This document shows positions 56,054 to 64,000 of a DNA stretch of 64,000 nt, in pieces. Source of the stretch: Nocardia rosealba (GTDB lineage: Bacteria; Actinomycetota; Actinomycetes; Mycobacteriales; Mycobacteriaceae). A program made the position numbers and the translations under genes. Under the pieces are notes generated by a model that saw nothing but the letters and a program-made list of their open reading frames with translations, was not told the DNA's origin and did not search any database. The DNA lies in assembly GCF_020216065.1 (NCBI RefSeq), contig NZ_JAIWNA010000001.1:1085408-1149407 (forward strand). The letters run 5' to 3'. The stretch's first letter is position 1. Each line of letters begins with the position of its first letter.

Positions 56054-56992
56054 ATGCAGCTCCACCTGTCCGACCGCGACATCCTCGCCGAGCTCGAATC
56101 GACGGCCGAGGACAACCTCAACGACCACCTGGCCAAGGCCAAGGACTGGAACCCGCACGACTACGTGCCGTGGGACGAGGGTCGCAACTTCGCCGCCATG
56201 GGTGGAATCGATTGGGAACCGGGGCAGTCCAGGCTCAGCGAAGTGGCGCGGGCGGCCATGATCACCAACCTGCTCACCGAGGACAACCTGCCCTCCTACC
56301 ACCGTGAACTGGCCGACACCTTCGGCCTCGACAATGCCTGGGGCACCTGGGTCGGGCGCTGGACGGCCGAGGAGAACCGGCACGGCATCGTCATGCGCGA
56401 CTACCTCGTGGTGACCCGCGCGGTCGACCCGGTCGCCCTGGAACAGGCGCGGATGGCGCATATGACCGCCGGTATCGCCAAGCCGGAGAAGGGGTCCCAG
56501 TTCCTGCGCGGCGTCGCTTATGTCACCTTCCAGGAACTGGCCACCCGCATCAGCCACCGCAATACCGGCACCCTGTGCGGCGATCCGATCGCCGACCGGA
56601 TGCTCGCGCGCATCGCCGCCGACGAGAACCTGCACATGATCTTCTACCGCAAACTGTGCGGCGCCGCCCTCGAGCTCACCCCCGACGCGGCCATGGCCGC
56701 GATCACCGATGTGATCCTGCGTTTCCAGATGCCCGGCCTCAACCAGCCCAACTTCCGCCGCAACGCGGTCCTGCTCGCCAAGCACGGCGTCTACGACCTG
56801 CGCCAGCACCTCGACACCGTGCTGAAGCCGGTCCTGCGCACCTGGCGGATCTTCGAACGCTCCGATTTCGGCCCCGAGGGCGAACGCGCCCGCGACGAAC
56901 TGCACGCCTATCTCACCGATCTCGAGGTCAAGGCCGCCCGCTTCGAGGAACAACGCGACCGCGCGCTGGCCCGGGCCGCCGCCCGCGCCTGA
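56054..56992 (+). CDS. Acyl-ACP desaturase (ferritin-like diiron)
   Basis: 312 residues. Iron-ligand motifs EENRHG and DENLHM carry the carboxylate/His pairs of soluble acyl-ACP desaturases, preceded by the Glu-bearing LLTEDNLPSYHREL. Family knowledge: it introduces a double bond into an acyl-ACP using oxygen, and mycobacterial DesA proteins serve mycolic acid synthesis. Length lies between the mycobacterial DesA1 and DesA2 lengths I recall. Separate promoter region upstream. Confidence 0.88.
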   Translation: MQLHLSDRDILAELESTAEDNLNDHLAKAKDWNPHDYVPWDEGRNFAAMGGIDWEPGQSRLSEVARAAMITNLLTEDNLPSYHRELADTFGLDNAWGTWVGRWTAEENRHGIVMRDYLVVTRAVDPVALEQARMAHMTAGIAKPEKGSQFLRGVAYVTFQELATRISHRNTGTLCGDPIADRMLARIAADENLHMIFYRKLCGAALELTPDAAMAAITDVILRFQMPGLNQPNFRRNAVLLAKHGVYDLRQHLDTVLKPVLRTWRIFERSDFGPEGERARDELHAYLTDLEVKAARFEEQRDRALARAAARA

Positions 56993-57040
56993 TCCGGCCA
57001 TGGAATAAACCGCTGGCGCCGTCACTTACAGTTGACCGTT

Positions 57041-57514
57041 ATGAAGGAGAAAGGCCGGAAGGTCATCGCGACCAACCGCAAGGCCCGGCACAACTACACG
57101 ATCCTCGACACCTACGAGGCGGGGATCGCGCTGGTCGGCACCGAGGTGAAGAGCCTGCGTGAGGGCAAGGCCTCGCTCGTCGACGCCTTCGCGACGGTCG
57201 ACCACGGCGAGGTGTGGCTGCGTGGCCTGCACATCCCCGAGTTCAGCCACGGCACCTGGACCAACCACGCGCCCCGGCGCAACCGCAAGCTGTTGCTGCA
57301 CAAGCGTGAGATCGAGCACCTGGTCGGGAAGTCCCGCGAGGGCAACCAGACGCTGGTGCCGCTGTCGATGTACTTCTCCGACGGCAAGGTGAAGGTGGAG
57401 TTGGCCCTGGCCAAGGGTAAGCAGGACTACGACAAGCGCCAGGATCTGGCTCGCCGCCAGGCCGAGCGTGAGGTCACCCGCGAGATCGGTCGGCGGGTCA
57501 AAGGCATGCGTTGA
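57041..57514 (+). CDS. smpB: tmRNA-binding protein SmpB
   Basis: 157 residues. The conserved core [36 protein letters not shown], the middle [15 protein letters not shown] segment, and the basic C-terminal tail ([21 protein letters not shown]) that reads the empty decoding centre are all present. It works with ssrA 2.4 kb downstream in ribosome rescue. ATG 57041 was preferred over the TTG at 57032. Its end overlaps the start of the transporter gene. Confidence 0.95.
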   Translation: MKEKGRKVIATNRKARHNYTILDTYEAGIALVGTEVKSLREGKASLVDAFATVDHGEVWLRGLHIPEFSHGTWTNHAPRRNRKLLLHKREIEHLVGKSREGNQTLVPLSMYFSDGKVKVELALAKGKQDYDKRQDLARRQAEREVTREIGRRVKGMR

Positions 57515-58374
57515 TCTCCGTCGTCCTCGCCCTCATCGCGGCGGCGGGTTACGGAGTCAGCGACTTCTTCGGCGGCATCGCGGCCCGCAGAGTCACCGCT
57601 CTGCGGGTCGTCGTCGTCTCGTATCCATGGTCGGTGCTGCTGGTCCTGCTGATCGCACCGCTGGTCGGCGGGCATCCCGACACCGCGTCGATGCTGTGGG
57701 GCCTGGCCGCCGGGGTGGCGAGCGGGCTCGCGGTGTGGTGGTTCTACGCCGCGCTCGCCGACGGGCCGATGGCGGTGGTTTCCCCGGTCACGGCGGTACT
57801 GGTGGCCGGTATTCCGGTGATCGCGGGATTCTTCCTCGGTGAGCGTCCGGGCCCGGCCGCGATCGCCGGTATCGCGCTCGCGCTCGTCGCGGTGGTGCTG
57901 GTGAGTCGCGAGGCACCGGACGAGACCACCGAGGAGATCATCGGCGGACGGCAACTGCGCTTCTCCCGTCGCGTCGCCCTGCTGACCGTCGGGTCCGGCG
58001 CCGCGTTCGGTTTCGCCTTCTTCTTCCTGCACGAAACCGACCCGGCCGCCGGGCTGTGGCCGCTGCTCGGCCAGCGCGGCGCGGCGACAGCGGTGGTATG
58101 GATCTGCGCTCTGGCCGCCGGTCAGTTCGCCGGCCTGCACGGTGAACCGCTGCGGTTGGCGTTGTGGATCGGCGTGCTCGACGTCATCGCCAACGCCGCC
58201 CTGCTCTACGCCTTCCACGGGGCGATGCTGTCGGTGGTGAGCGTGATCGGTTCGCTGTACCCGGCCGCCACCGTGCTGCTGGCGATGGTGCTGCTGGGCG
58301 AACGAATCAGCCGCACCCAGAAATTCGGGCTGGTACTCGCGCTCGCGGCGGTCGCGATGATCGCCGCGGGCTGA
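57511..58374 (+). CDS. EamA/DMT-family transporter
   Basis: 287 residues with ten hydrophobic segments in two EamA repeats (about 3-128 and 150-285), typical of drug/metabolite transporters. A charged loop ([15 protein letters not shown]) lies between them. The substrate is unknown. A TTG start overlaps the smpB stop (TTGA), suggesting coupling; an unusual start codon, chosen because no later ATG or GTG leaves the first helix intact. Confidence 0.8.
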   Translation: MISVVLALIAAAGYGVSDFFGGIAARRVTALRVVVVSYPWSVLLVLLIAPLVGGHPDTASMLWGLAAGVASGLAVWWFYAALADGPMAVVSPVTAVLVAGIPVIAGFFLGERPGPAAIAGIALALVAVVLVSREAPDETTEEIIGGRQLRFSRRVALLTVGSGAAFGFAFFFLHETDPAAGLWPLLGQRGAATAVVWICALAAGQFAGLHGEPLRLALWIGVLDVIANAALLYAFHGAMLSVVSVIGSLYPAATVLLAMVLLGERISRTQKFGLVLALAAVAMIAAG

Positions 58375-58377
58375 GAT

Positions 58378-59679
58378 CTACAACCGGGTGCAGGGTTCGT
58401 GCAGCCCGAGCCTGGCCAGCGTCGAACCCTGGTAGCCGACCGCGACCGCCCGCGCACCCATCGGCGCGCTGTCGTCGGGCTGGAACACCACGGTCCACTC
58501 CTTGCTCAGGTCGGGCGCGTCCGCACCGACCGGATGGATGGCGACGATGCCTTCCCCGTCGGGTTCGAGCCCCTCGGCGGCCCGCCGCAACCCCTCCCGG
58601 GTGAGCTCGCCCCGCTCCGCCGCCTCGGTGAGCAATGCCCTGAGCGGGTAGGAGATGGCCCAACCCAGCGAATAACCGAAGTTGGACGGTTCGTGATCGG
58701 TCGCCTCACGTGCCTTCTGCGCGCCGACACTGTCGCCGGCCCAGCTGTCGACGGGAGTCATGTAGTTGTAGCGGGCGGCGAGCGCCGGCGCGGCAGCGGT
58801 CTGGTGCAGTGCGGCGTTCCAGGTGGGCAGCGAACCGAGGAACCGGCCGGTGAACCCGGCGCGCACCAGCTTGCCGACGATTTCGGCCGTTTCGGCGGGG
58901 CCGGTGGCCAGCATCACCAGATCCGGGCTGGCGGCGAGCACCTCCTGCACCGGCCCGTCCTGATTGCCCACCTCGCCGTTGGGACCGGTGTCGATGCGGT
59001 CGGCGATGGTCGCGCCGTTCGCGAGCGCCCACTTCAGCGCGCCGCTGGCGTAGTCGCCGCCGTAGTTGCCCCGGTAGGACACCACCGCGATATTCGTCGG
59101 CGCATAGTGGTTCTCGGCGAACCAGTCCAGGCCCATCACCGCTTCGGTGCAGTAGGAATAGCCCGCGCTGAGCACCAGGTTGCGGTCGGCGCTGCGGTAG
59201 TTCCAGCCCGACCACTGGGTGGCGGCGGTGCTCACCATGTTGTCGGCGTCCATCTGGTTGAGCATCGCGATGGTCTGCGAAGTGCCGAAACTCATCGCGA
59301 GGGCGAGCACATTCGGTTCGATCTCGGCGTAGCCGGCACGATGCCTGCCCGGGTCGAGGGACGTATTGCGGCTGTGGGTGGTGATGTCGATGTCGTAGCC
59401 ACCGATCCCACCCGACTCGTTGACCTGGTTCCAGAACGCCAGCTGCCCCTCGTTCATCGACGAACCGAGCGCCGAGAACGGGCCGTCGGCCAGGTCCGAG
59501 AGCACTCCCAGGTACAGGCAGCCGCGATCGGGGTGCGTGGACCCGGGGCAGGGTTGACTGCTCACGCCGGGAGCTTGCTCGGACTCACCTGCCGAACACG
59601 CCGCGGCGAGCACCAGCCCGGCAACAGCCGGAATCACCGCGACCCGGCGCAGCCCACGCCGACGGGGGAATGCCATCAA
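58378..59679 (-). CDS. Branched-chain amino-acid type ABC substrate-binding lipoprotein
   Basis: 433 residues. The signal peptide ends in the lipobox LAAAC (Cys about 29), followed by a periplasmic ligand-binding (type I, LivJ-like) fold with YLGVLSDLADGPFSALGSSM and GGIGGYDIDI. Anchored outside the membrane; the ligand is unknown (amino acid, amide or other). No permease or ATPase genes lie beside it, so it is an orphan here. Convergent with the EamA gene (3-bp gap). Confidence 0.82.
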   Translation of the reverse strand: MMAFPRRRGLRRVAVIPAVAGLVLAAACSAGESEQAPGVSSQPCPGSTHPDRGCLYLGVLSDLADGPFSALGSSMNEGQLAFWNQVNESGGIGGYDIDITTHSRNTSLDPGRHRAGYAEIEPNVLALAMSFGTSQTIAMLNQMDADNMVSTAATQWSGWNYRSADRNLVLSAGYSYCTEAVMGLDWFAENHYAPTNIAVVSYRGNYGGDYASGALKWALANGATIADRIDTGPNGEVGNQDGPVQEVLAASPDLVMLATGPAETAEIVGKLVRAGFTGRFLGSLPTWNAALHQTAAAPALAARYNYMTPVDSWAGDSVGAQKAREATDHEPSNFGYSLGWAISYPLRALLTEAAERGELTREGLRRAAEGLEPDGEGIVAIHPVGADAPDLSKEWTVVFQPDDSAPMGARAVAVGYQGSTLARLGLHEPCTRL

Positions 59680-59853
59680 TCAACTCCTTGGTCCAGCCGC
59701 CCAGGCGATCTCGCTTCTCCCGGTTCGACCGATCGAGAACGATACTCGCCCCCACCGACTGTGCCGGACCAATCGGCCGGTTCCCTACCCGGTCACCACG
59801 ACGCCTCCCCGCGCTGGCAGAAATAAGGGGAAGAAACCGGCAAGCACGGGTGT

Positions 59854-59881
59854 TAATATGACTAGCCCGCAAGGTGCGGGC
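59854..59881 (+). promoter_or_regulatory. ssrA promoter -10 and leader hairpin
   Basis: TAATAT (59854-59859) is a good -10 with the start expected near 59866. The GCCCGC/GCGGGC hairpin (59865-59870 with 59876-59881) begins the leader and is removed as pre-tmRNA matures. The -35 is not clear. The remaining stretch 59680-59853 shows nothing else. Confidence 0.55.
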
Positions 59882-59887
59882 ACGTAC

Positions 59888-60256
59888 GGGGCTGAACGGT
59901 TTCGACTGCGTACGTTGATTCAGGGGAAGCGTGTCGGTGCAGGCAAGAGACCACCGTAAGCGTCGTTGCAACCAATTAAGCGCCGATTCCAATCAGCGCG
60001 ACTACGCTCTCGCTGCCTAAGTAGCGAAGCGTGTCTGTCAGTCCGGGTTCGTCCCTCGACCCGGGTACTGGCATCAGCTAGAGGGAATCACCGTCCAGGT
60101 CGGTCGCGGATCTGGGCGGGACATCGAACAGCGACTGGGATCGTCATCCGAGCTTGTTCGCGAGACCCGGAGATCCGAGTAGAGACATAGCGAACTGCAC
60201 ACGGAGAAGCCCTGAAGACGCGGCGGAGGACCCGGGTTCGATTCCCGGCAGCTCCA
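59888..60256 (+). ncRNA. ssrA: Transfer-messenger RNA
   Basis: 369 nt. The tRNA-like domain has 5' GGGGCTGA pairing with 3' CAGCTCC plus the discriminator A; the T arm GGACCCGGGTTCGATTCCC is intact. The tag frame runs from GCC 59982 to TAA 60018-60020 and reads ADSNQRDYALAA, the actinobacterial degradation tag with YALAA end. The CCA end is not encoded. Works with SmpB to free stalled ribosomes. Confidence 0.97.
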
Positions 60257-60259
60257 CTC

Positions 60260-60296
60260 AAAGCCCCTCACCTGACACACAGGTGAGGGGCTTTTC
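60260..60296. terminator. tmRNA terminator
   Basis: Stem AAAGCCCCTCACCTG (60260-60274) with its complement (60280-60294), 5-nt loop, ending in CTTTTCC. Also serves the convergent DUF5302 gene. Confidence 0.92.
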
Positions 60297-60303
60297 CGTG
60301 GGA

Positions 60304-60489
60304 TCAGCCGCCCGCGCGACGGCGGAACGTGCGCTTTCCACCCGCGGCCGCGGACGTGCCGCGGAGCTTGGCTTCGTTCTGGGCGGCGCCGGCCACGGAG
60401 GCGTTGCCGTTTTTGCGTTCCAGGGCTTCGCGGAACTTGCGTTTGGTCGCCTCGGTGGGTGACTCGGTCGGGTTTTCTTCTTCGGACAT
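60304..60489 (-). CDS. DUF5302 family small protein
   Basis: 61 residues. Acidic N-terminus (MSEEENPTESPTEATKRKFREALERK) and a basic C-terminus (GKRTFRRRAGG). The pattern KRKFREALERKN is the DUF5302 core, found across actinobacteria as a short protein of unknown function, possibly nucleic-acid binding by its basic end (speculative). Confidence 0.75.
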   Translation of the reverse strand: MSEEENPTESPTEATKRKFREALERKNGNASVAGAAQNEAKLRGTSAAAGGKRTFRRRAGG

Positions 60490-60576
60490 GGGGGTAAGCC
60501 TGCCATCTGTGTGAGGGCGCCGTTACCAGCTCGGTACGATCCAGCCAGGCGGGGGCCGGGCAGGAGGGACGCGGGC

Positions 60577-61458
60577 GTGATCGAGGTATGGGGTGCGCGG
60601 GTCGCGGTGCGGTACGCGGACGGGCGCTTGGTGACGACGCCGCTGCGGGCCGACAACGAGATCGCCCTCGACGTCGGTGTGGCCGAACTCGCGCGGATCG
60701 CCCTGGCGACCACCGAGGACGGGCAGATGGCGCTGCTGCTGTTCTTCCGGTCGGCGGAGTTCGTGGTCGGTGGTGAAGCGACGCAACGGCATCCGGTGCC
60801 GGTGTTCCTGGAGACGGGATTGCGTGAGCAGGCTCAGGTGCTGGTTCGTGCGGTCGAACGCGATCTCGTCGGCCTGCGCCGGGTGTTCCCGCCACGTCCG
60901 AGTCTTGTTCCGCCACGTCCGCTTCTCGGCCCGAACGGCCCGCGACGACCCGATGTCGGGGCGGCGGCGGCCCGCATGCGGCACGCGGGCAACTGCGCCC
61001 GCGAGATCGATACCCTGCACGCCGCCGCCCGCCCGGACGAGTACGTCCTCGAGCTGGCGCAGGCCGGGCACGAGGGCGCGCCGGGCCTGCTCGTGATCAC
61101 CACCCTGCGGTTGCTGTTCGTTTCCGCGTGGGCGATGTACGAGTTCCCGGTGTCCGTACTCACCGGCGCCTCGGTGCGGTCGGGCGCGGAAAACATGGTG
61201 ACGCTGCGGATTTCGGGTGCGGGCACCGATCTGGACTTCCACGACTGGACCGCCACCGACTTCGAGCGGATGGCCGAGGCGATCCGCCTGGCCTGCGAGA
61301 TCGAGCACGTCGACGGATCGATCGCGCCGTCGCTGCCGTCTTCGGCCGACCTGTTCGGCGAGTGGCAACTGCTGGTAGAGCGGCGCAAACTCGGGATGGT
61401 CGCCGACGAACCGTTTCGCCGTCAGGCCGTCGGCATCATGCTGACCATGCCGGGCTGA
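60577..61458 (+). CDS. PH-like domain protein with SHOCT-type tail
   Basis: 293 residues. The region about 165-245 (ARPDEYVLELAQAGHEGAPGLLVITTLRLLFVSAWAMYEFPVSVLTGASVRSG) reads as a bacterial PH domain; the last 35 residues (DLFGEWQLLVERRKLGMVADEPFRRQ) look like a SHOCT-type helix. The N-terminal part (about 1-100) is a separate small domain. Cytoplasmic; function unknown. GTG 60577 behind AGGAGGGA. Its 3' end overlaps the convergent DUF1266 gene by 23 bp. Confidence 0.7.
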   Translation: MIEVWGARVAVRYADGRLVTTPLRADNEIALDVGVAELARIALATTEDGQMALLLFFRSAEFVVGGEATQRHPVPVFLETGLREQAQVLVRAVERDLVGLRRVFPPRPSLVPPRPLLGPNGPRRPDVGAAAARMRHAGNCAREIDTLHAAARPDEYVLELAQAGHEGAPGLLVITTLRLLFVSAWAMYEFPVSVLTGASVRSGAENMVTLRISGAGTDLDFHDWTATDFERMAEAIRLACEIEHVDGSIAPSLPSSADLFGEWQLLVERRKLGMVADEPFRRQAVGIMLTMPG

Positions 61459-62296
61459 ACACCGGCGCCCCCGCGTGCAACGCCACCCGCCGCCAGGGAC
61501 TCGACGGCCGGAGGTGCAGCCCCGCGATCATCCGGCGACGTTCCGCCACTTGACTTTTCGCGGCCGACAGATCCTGGGTGGCGGCCCAGAAGATGGCCCC
61601 GGTGAGGAATCCGTCGCCGAACTGGCGCCAGTTGCGATAGTGCTGACGTGCCCGGTCGAGCCCGGTGAGCATGTGGTCGAAGGCCTCGTCCTCGGTGAGG
61701 TAACCGGCGGTGCAGGAGGCGCGTGCGATGAACACCAGCCGCGCCAGATCCCAGGCGGTGGCGTCGTTCTGCAGCGGCGCGGGCAAGTTGTCGGTGATGC
61801 CGAGTTTGATGGCCTGCAGCCAGGCGTCGTAGTCCCGGTCGATACCGGCCGGACCCCGGTAGCCCCGGAAGCCCGACAGCGTGTGCAGGAATTCACGGTG
61901 CTCGTCGGCCAGCCCCGACCGGTCGACCCGCCCGGTGTCGGTGGCCGCGGCGACGGCGAGCGGGTGGACGAGCTCGAACAGCGGCGCGTGCATGCCCGCC
62001 AGTAGCCGTCGGATGGTGTCGCGCGCGTCCTCGGCGTGGTCGACGCCCCACGATTCGTGCAGGCCCTCGATCGCGGTCTCGCGGCGCGTGGCGGAACTGC
62101 CGGGCTCCTCCGGCAGGAAGGCGACACTGTCGCAGTAGGCGCCCCAGCTGCGCCCGTAGTAGGCGCCGACGGCCAGCGCCCTGATCCGGTCGTCGTCGAG
62201 CGCCGCGCCCGACCACACATCGGGTTCGGGGTCGATATCCGCGCCGGGAAACCCCGCCACGCGCGGTCGCCCGTGCACTGAGCCTGCCGATTGCAT
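61436..62296 (-). CDS. DUF1266 domain protein
   Basis: 286 residues, soluble. The conserved stretch is AYYGRSWGAYCDSV near the N-terminus and AWDLARLVFIARASCTAGYLTEDEAFDHMLTGLDRARQHYRNWRQFGDGFLTGAIFW in the C-terminal half, which is the DUF1266 signature (family of unknown function). Its last codons overlap the convergent PH-like gene by 23 bp. Confidence 0.8.
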   Translation of the reverse strand: MQSAGSVHGRPRVAGFPGADIDPEPDVWSGAALDDDRIRALAVGAYYGRSWGAYCDSVAFLPEEPGSSATRRETAIEGLHESWGVDHAEDARDTIRRLLAGMHAPLFELVHPLAVAAATDTGRVDRSGLADEHREFLHTLSGFRGYRGPAGIDRDYDAWLQAIKLGITDNLPAPLQNDATAWDLARLVFIARASCTAGYLTEDEAFDHMLTGLDRARQHYRNWRQFGDGFLTGAIFWAATQDLSAAKSQVAERRRMIAGLHLRPSSPWRRVALHAGAPVFSPAWSA

Positions 62297-62399
62297 CCAG
62301 CCACCCCTCCGCCGAGCCGAACGTTGTGCTGCCAGATCTTACGGACGGGCGGCCTTCGGCGGAACCGAGTGTGTCGGTGGGCGGTACTACCGTCGGGGT

Positions 62400-63086
62400 A
62401 TGGGCTACCGGGAACGTCGGTCACGGGTCGATCGCGCGGTGGTCTGGCAACGCACCGGCGGCGGCGCGGGCCAGGTCAGCGTGTTTCCCGACGGCTGCAT
62501 GGACTTGATCTGGACCGAGGGCACCTTGATGGTTGCGGGCCCGGACAGCCGTGCCGCACGGGTGCGTGCCGGTGTCGCCGATTTCGTCGGTATCCGGTTC
62601 GCCCCGGGTGCCGCGCCGGCTGTGCTCGGCGTGCCCGCCGTGGAGCTGCTCGACCAGCGCGTCGAACTGGACAGGATCGTGCCCGCCGCCACGGCCCGCG
62701 CACTGCTCGATCGGGTCGACAACTCGCCCGACCGCGTTGTGGCTCTCGAATCCGTCGCCGTCGAACTCGCGGCCGCCGCGCTGTCACCGGACCCGATCCT
62801 CACCGGCATCGTCGACGCCCTGGCCGCGGGCGAATCGGTCGCCCACACCGCTGCCCGCGCGGGACTGTCGGCACGCATGCTGCACCGCCGCTCACTCGCG
62901 GCATTCGGTTACGGGCCCAAGATGTTGGCGCGAATTCTCCGATTTCAACGCACACTGGAAACCATCCGCGCGGGCACTCCGGCCGCCGAGGCAGCGGCCA
63001 TGCACGGCTACGCCGACCAGGCACATCTGTCCCGCGACGTCCGTGACCTGGGCGGATGCACGGTGCGCAGCCTGCAACCCGGGTGA
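62400..63086 (+). CDS. AraC-type transcriptional regulator
   Basis: 228 residues. The N-terminal DUF6597-like sensor (VSVFPDGCMDLIWTEG through GVPAVELLDQRVELD) is followed by an AraC helix-turn-helix pair (ESVAHTAARAGLSARMLHRRSLAAFGYGPKMLARILRFQR and AAAMHGYADQAHLSRDVRDLGG). It binds DNA in response to an unknown signal. The neighbouring NUDIX gene is on the same strand (113 bp downstream). Confidence 0.8.
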   Translation: MGYRERRSRVDRAVVWQRTGGGAGQVSVFPDGCMDLIWTEGTLMVAGPDSRAARVRAGVADFVGIRFAPGAAPAVLGVPAVELLDQRVELDRIVPAATARALLDRVDNSPDRVVALESVAVELAAAALSPDPILTGIVDALAAGESVAHTAARAGLSARMLHRRSLAAFGYGPKMLARILRFQRTLETIRAGTPAAEAAAMHGYADQAHLSRDVRDLGGCTVRSLQPG

Positions 63087-63199
63087 GGGTGCCCGGAAAG
63101 TCTCATTCGGCTCAGCTGCGATACGAAGTTATGCTCACTGTGCACGCCCCGTCGCATGTGCCAGGCCCAGTCCGAACCACGACGAGAGGATGTGACCCG

Positions 63200-63688
63200 A
63201 TGATCGACGAATCCGTGTTCACCACGCTGCGTATCGAGGCCGAACGAGACGAAGTACGCCGACTTGTCGTCGGCGCCGTCGTCGTGCGCCACGACCGGGT
63301 CCTCATCCTGCGCCGCCGACGATCAGACTTCCTCAGCGGACGGTGGGAGTTGCCCAGCGGTGTCGTCGAGCACGGAGAGTCGCTCGACGACGCCCTGGCC
63401 CGTGAGGTAGCCGAGGAGACGGGCCTCGAGGTCACCGGGATCACCGACTACCTGGGCGACTTCGACTATCTGTCCGGCAACGGCGCGCGCACCAGGCAGT
63501 TCACCTTCGTCGTCGACGTCGCCACCACCGGACCCGTGCAACTCACCGAGCACGACGCTCACCTGTGGACCAAGCTGGACGGCGAACCGCCGGTCAGCGA
63601 CGAGGTCCGCGAGGTGCTCGGCCGGTACCGGCGGCGTCTGCGCGACCCGCACGGCTGGTCGACCTATCCGCTGGGCAACGGCGCGTAG
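63200..63688 (+). CDS. NUDIX hydrolase
   Basis: 162 residues. The NUDIX box is complete (GVVEHGESLDDALAREVAEETGLEV, G-x5-E-x7-REVxEEtGL pattern). It cleaves a nucleoside-diphosphate-linked substrate; MutT-type repair or regulatory roles cannot be told apart. Start ATG 63200. The last 25 bp overlap the convergent VOC gene. Confidence 0.85.
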   Translation: MIDESVFTTLRIEAERDEVRRLVVGAVVVRHDRVLILRRRRSDFLSGRWELPSGVVEHGESLDDALAREVAEETGLEVTGITDYLGDFDYLSGNGARTRQFTFVVDVATTGPVQLTEHDAHLWTKLDGEPPVSDEVREVLGRYRRRLRDPHGWSTYPLGNGA

Positions 63689-64000
63689 AGGTCGACACCG
63701 TGCCCGTCGGGGTCGGCGAGCGTCGCGTAGCGCTGGCCCCAGAAGGCGTCCCACGGCGCGAGTTCACCGTGGTAACCGGCGCCGACCAGGTCTTTGTACA
63801 CCGAGTCGACCTCGGCCGGATCGGCGCAGCGGAACGCGAGGCTGCTCCGGCCGGGGCCGCTGGGCGGTTGCCAACCGGGGGAGAACGAGGCGACCGTCGC
63901 CTCGGTGTCCAGCAGCAGCCGCATCCCACCGGACAGGGGAGCCTCGGCGTGCCCCTCGGTCTCACATCCCTCGGGGAAGTCCAGGCCGAGCGCACGATAG
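63664..64000 (-). CDS. VOC-family protein (glyoxalase-like), 5' end outside the window
   Basis: About 112 residues are visible, ending at 63664; the start lies beyond position 64000. The frame reads YRALGLDFPEG, HAEAPLSGGMRLLLDTEA, PSGPGRSSLAFRC, and ends WGQRYATLADPDGHGVDLYAPLPSG, typical of vicinal-oxygen-chelate proteins with the final Asp/His-Gly motif. Possible roles include glyoxalase or bleomycin-resistance-like metal binding. Overlaps the NUDIX gene by 25 bp. Confidence 0.8.
   Translation of the reverse strand, partial: YRALGLDFPEGCETEGHAEAPLSGGMRLLLDTEATVASFSPGWQPPSGPGRSSLAFRCADPAEVDSVYKDLVGAGYHGELAPWDAFWGQRYATLADPDGHGVDLYAPLPSG

Overview
The window is high-GC, densely packed actinobacterial chromosome, most likely Nocardia or a close relative in the Mycobacteriales (inference). 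The evidence is a mycoredoxin, a mycothiol-dependent enzyme family member, WhiB7, UvrD2 with an HRDC domain, an Rpf-type secreted protein, a FadE24/FadE23 pair, and a tmRNA whose tag reads ADSNQRDYALAA. From memory, the block mrx1-uvrD2-whiB7-ABC1 kinase-ThiF-like-hydrolase-PDZ protease-PPA1309-UPF0182 (about 0.25-12.7 kb) is collinear with the Rv3193c-Rv3198A region of Mycobacterium tuberculosis. No transposase, integrase, phage gene or CRISPR array is visible.

Layout. 0-13 kb: a structured repeat element at the left edge, the conserved block above with a WhiB7 promoter/leader ORF/attenuator ahead of whiB7, then an Rpf-like gene with CRP-like sites upstream. 13.6-22 kb: initiator tRNA, a secreted lipase, a fructose PTS operon (fruR-fruK-fruA-ptsH), a lactate-monooxygenase-like flavoenzyme and an unrecognised Ala/Pro-rich protein. 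22-31.5 kb: a membrane diguanylate cyclase, galactokinase beside a sodium:solute symporter, a Tat-exported PhoD phosphatase and PepSY-type membrane proteins. 31.5-45.5 kb: two acyl-CoA ligase paralogues, an ArsR-like regulator, a secreted protein, a Phd/PIN-like toxin-antitoxin pair with a perfect operator, an AurF-type diiron oxygenase, FadE24/FadE23 behind twin operators, a GT39 glycosyltransferase, and a MerR regulator divergent from an alpha/beta hydrolase. 45.6-60.3 kb: ftsX-ftsE, MscS channel, prfB, an XRE regulator/FMN reductase pair, a large non-coding repeat region, hisN, recQ, a YdcF-like protein, an acyl-ACP desaturase, smpB, a drug/metabolite transporter, a lipoprotein binding protein and ssrA (tmRNA). 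SmpB and tmRNA form the trans-translation pair and lie within 3 kb of each other. 60.3-64 kb: small conserved genes (DUF5302, PH-like, DUF1266), an AraC-type regulator, a NUDIX hydrolase and a truncated VOC protein.

The most unusual feature is a composite repeat present at both ends of the window (about 20-243 and 51193-51950). Both copies share nearly identical flanks and small hairpins, but the long central stem has a different sequence in each copy while staying perfectly self-complementary. It is followed by a run of 40-44 bp units, two in the first copy (the second cut short) and twelve in the second. This looks like a structured, possibly mobile or transcribed non-coding element.
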